Source: Kangiella sp.
GTDB taxonomy: Bacteria > Pseudomonadota > Gammaproteobacteria > Enterobacterales > Kangiellaceae
NCBI GenBank assembly: GCA_028284185.1
Contig: JANQSG010000018.1
Location: forward strand, 303,642 to 367,641
Reading direction: 5' to 3'
DNA: 64,000 nt
Shown here: piece after piece, positions 62,504 through 64,000 of the stretch
Numbering within the stretch: the stretch's first letter is position 1
How the letters are laid out: every line of letters starts with the position of its first letter
The notes under the pieces: model-generated
Told to the model about the DNA's origin: nothing
The model's database searches: none
The model's input: the letters and a program-made list of their open reading frames with translations, nothing else
Made by a program: the position numbers and the translations under genes

Positions 62504-64000
62504 ATGACATTAATTGACCGCTTACGATTAAAACTTGGTGGCTTCGATGCTTTGGCATTGATGGCGGTTATTGGCTTGATTTGCGGCATTCTGGCTGGTG
62601 GTTCCAATATCCTTTTTCGCTGGTTTACTGAATCCAGTATTGTCCTGTGGTTTCCTGATCATTTAAGAACTGGTGACGAGAAAGGCGATTTTGAAGCGGT
62701 TGGCTGGGTTTTTCGTTTAGCACTGACCACTTTGGGTGGTTTGGCAGTGGGTTTATTGCTACAAAAACTTTCTCCTGCGACTCGTCAAGTTGGTGTTTCG
62801 CATGTACTGGAACGTTTGAATTATCATCAGGGACATTTACCTGTTAAAAATGCTGTTGTTCAGTTTTTTATAGGTGGCTTGACCATCGCTTCAGGTCAGT
62901 CGGTTGGCCGGGAAGGACCAGGTATTCATTTAGGCTCAACTTCAGGCTCCTGGTTAGGACGCAAGCTGAAACTGCCCAATAACAGTACTCGTATTTTAGT
63001 GGGCTGTGGCTGCGCGGCGGCCATTTCTGCCAGCTTTAATACGCCGCTGGCAGGCGTAATTTTCGCTATGGAAATCATTGTGATGGAATATGCGGTTGCC
63101 AGTTTTATTCCAATTATTTTAGCTTCGGTGGCAGGTGCTGTTTTAACCCAATGGGCATTTGGAAGTGCGCCTGCTTTTAATGTTCCGGCGCATTTGGATA
63201 TCCAGTCTCTGTGGGAAATGCCTTACTTTTTATTGATTGGGGTTATTGGCGGAACGGTTGCCAGCCTCTTTATTTATTTAACCCGAAGAGTAACTCACTT
63301 TACTAAACAATGGCCAGTTTGGAGTAAAACCACTGCGGCTGGAGCGGCTGTGGGTTTGATTGCGATTGGTATTCCGCAAGTGATGGGGATCGGCTATGAC
63401 ACCGTTAATGGGGCTATTCATGATGAATTTACCTTCAAATTTTTAGTCATATTCTTAATTGGTAAATTTTTTGCAACGGTAATCTGTTCAGGACTCTCTT
63501 TGCCTGGCGGGGTGGTTGGCCCAACTCTGTTCATGGGAGCTATGCTGGGTGGGGCTATGGGCAATGCGGGGGCTAATATTTTTCCAGACCATGCCAGCTA
63601 TGAAGGCTTCTACGCCATTATTGGTATGTGTACTCTAATGAGTGCGGTTTTGCAGGCTCCACTAGCGGCTTTGATCGCTTTGCTTGAACTGACCAACAAT
63701 CCTAATATTTTATTACCAGGAATGTTTTCAATTGTTGTAGCTAATATGGTGGTAACTCAGGTCTTTAAGCAAAGAGCTTTCTGGGAAACCCAAATGGGTG
63801 ATCGGGGACTGGAAATTAAAACCAGTCCTATCAAACAGGTGCTGCGCAGTATTGGGGTTGCTGGCGTGATGGAGCGTCAGTTGGTGACTTTAGATCGTCA
63901 TAATGATGCTTTAGAACTGGAGTTAGCATTAAAAGATAATCCACGCTGGGTTTTGATCAAGGATAATGAGGACATTATTTCTCTGATGGTGGCTAGTGAT
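62504..64000 (+). CDS. CLC family chloride channel/transporter (3' end outside window)
   Basis: Polytopic anion channel or proton/chloride antiporter. The frame is open from ATG 62504 to the end, 499 codons so far. The selectivity-filter region GREGPGIHLGSTSG (GREGP motif), a C-terminal CBS-like region starting near DRGLEIKT, and GLSLPGGVVGPTLFMGAMLGG (the second filter motif) are visible. GSGIP, the usual first filter motif, reads GVSHV here, so ion selectivity may differ. Incomplete at the 3' end. Confidence 0.9.
   Translation, partial: MTLIDRLRLKLGGFDALALMAVIGLICGILAGGSNILFRWFTESSIVLWFPDHLRTGDEKGDFEAVGWVFRLALTTLGGLAVGLLLQKLSPATRQVGVSHVLERLNYHQGHLPVKNAVVQFFIGGLTIASGQSVGREGPGIHLGSTSGSWLGRKLKLPNNSTRILVGCGCAAAISASFNTPLAGVIFAMEIIVMEYAVASFIPIILASVAGAVLTQWAFGSAPAFNVPAHLDIQSLWEMPYFLLIGVIGGTVASLFIYLTRRVTHFTKQWPVWSKTTAAGAAVGLIAIGIPQVMGIGYDTVNGAIHDEFTFKFLVIFLIGKFFATVICSGLSLPGGVVGPTLFMGAMLGGAMGNAGANIFPDHASYEGFYAIIGMCTLMSAVLQAPLAALIALLELTNNPNILLPGMFSIVVANMVVTQVFKQRAFWETQMGDRGLEIKTSPIKQVLRSIGVAGVMERQLVTLDRHNDALELELALKDNPRWVLIKDNEDIISLMVASD

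Overview
The window is chromosomal DNA of a gammaproteobacterium of moderate to low G+C. The family content and gene orders (leuS-lptE-holA-nadD-rsfS-rlmH-mrdA-rodA-mltB-rlpA-dacA-ybeD-lipB-lipA; gluQ-pcnB-folK-panB-panC; erpA-bactofilin-DUF6776) fit a marine gammaproteobacterium, and a Kangiella-like member of the Oceanospirillales is my best guess. That placement is inference from gene content, not from a marker alignment. No rRNA, tRNA, CRISPR array, prophage or complete insertion sequence was seen. The window opens inside leuS and closes inside a CLC channel gene.

Layout. 1-13596: one long plus-strand run for leucyl-tRNA charging, LPS export (LptE), replication (HolA), NAD synthesis, ribosome silencing and methylation (RsfS, RlmH), the cell-elongation peptidoglycan machinery (PBP2, RodA, MltB, RlpA, DacA, a D-amino-acid aminotransferase) and lipoate synthesis (YbeD, LipB, LipA). 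13597-24500: SlyD, a GST, an M48 lipoprotein protease, a GcvR-like ACT protein, DedA and LysE/RhtB membrane proteins, a CpxRA/CpxP envelope-stress module with a three-half-site operator, DUF1853 and acetyl-CoA synthetase. 24582-33800: an accessory DUF2971 gene, then a minus-strand block for pantothenate, folate, RNA polyadenylation, tRNA modification, DksA, SfsA and a Rieske protein, with several small membrane or secreted proteins between them. 33811-42052: RibA, PepB, a GNAT enzyme, a split-borosin RiPP operon, PBP1B and a HIT protein. 42059-54878: the kynurenine/3-hydroxyanthranilate catabolic genes in two minus-strand blocks, separated by a DUF6058-like gene, YajQ, a DUF885 lipoprotein and a GIY-YIG gene flanked by palindromes. 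54970-64000: an unusual toroid-GGDEF protein, HemL, PyrB, rubredoxin, YghU, ErpA, bactofilin, DUF6776 and a CLC channel.

The most interesting system is at 36316-39175. A borosin-type peptide-backbone alpha-N-methyltransferase closely resembles the catalytic domain of fungal OphMA. It is followed after 18 bases by a 102-residue precursor with a borosin-binding-like helical region, a short hydrophobic stretch, a perfect 15-bp tandem repeat encoding an acidic pentapeptide, and a short hydrophobic C-terminus. Thirteen bases further on begins a secreted/membrane TPR-GGDEF diguanylate cyclase, apparently in the same transcript. Substrate in trans to the methyltransferase is the split-borosin arrangement; the acidic repeat and the linked c-di-GMP enzyme are unusual.

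Other non-coding structure includes a 128-bp nested palindrome that contains the lipA stop codon, a hairpin before slyD, two related terminator-like elements 17 kb apart with compensatory base changes, a palindromic repeat between panB and panC, and a hairpin in the 361-base gene-free stretch upstream of the ridA-like gene.
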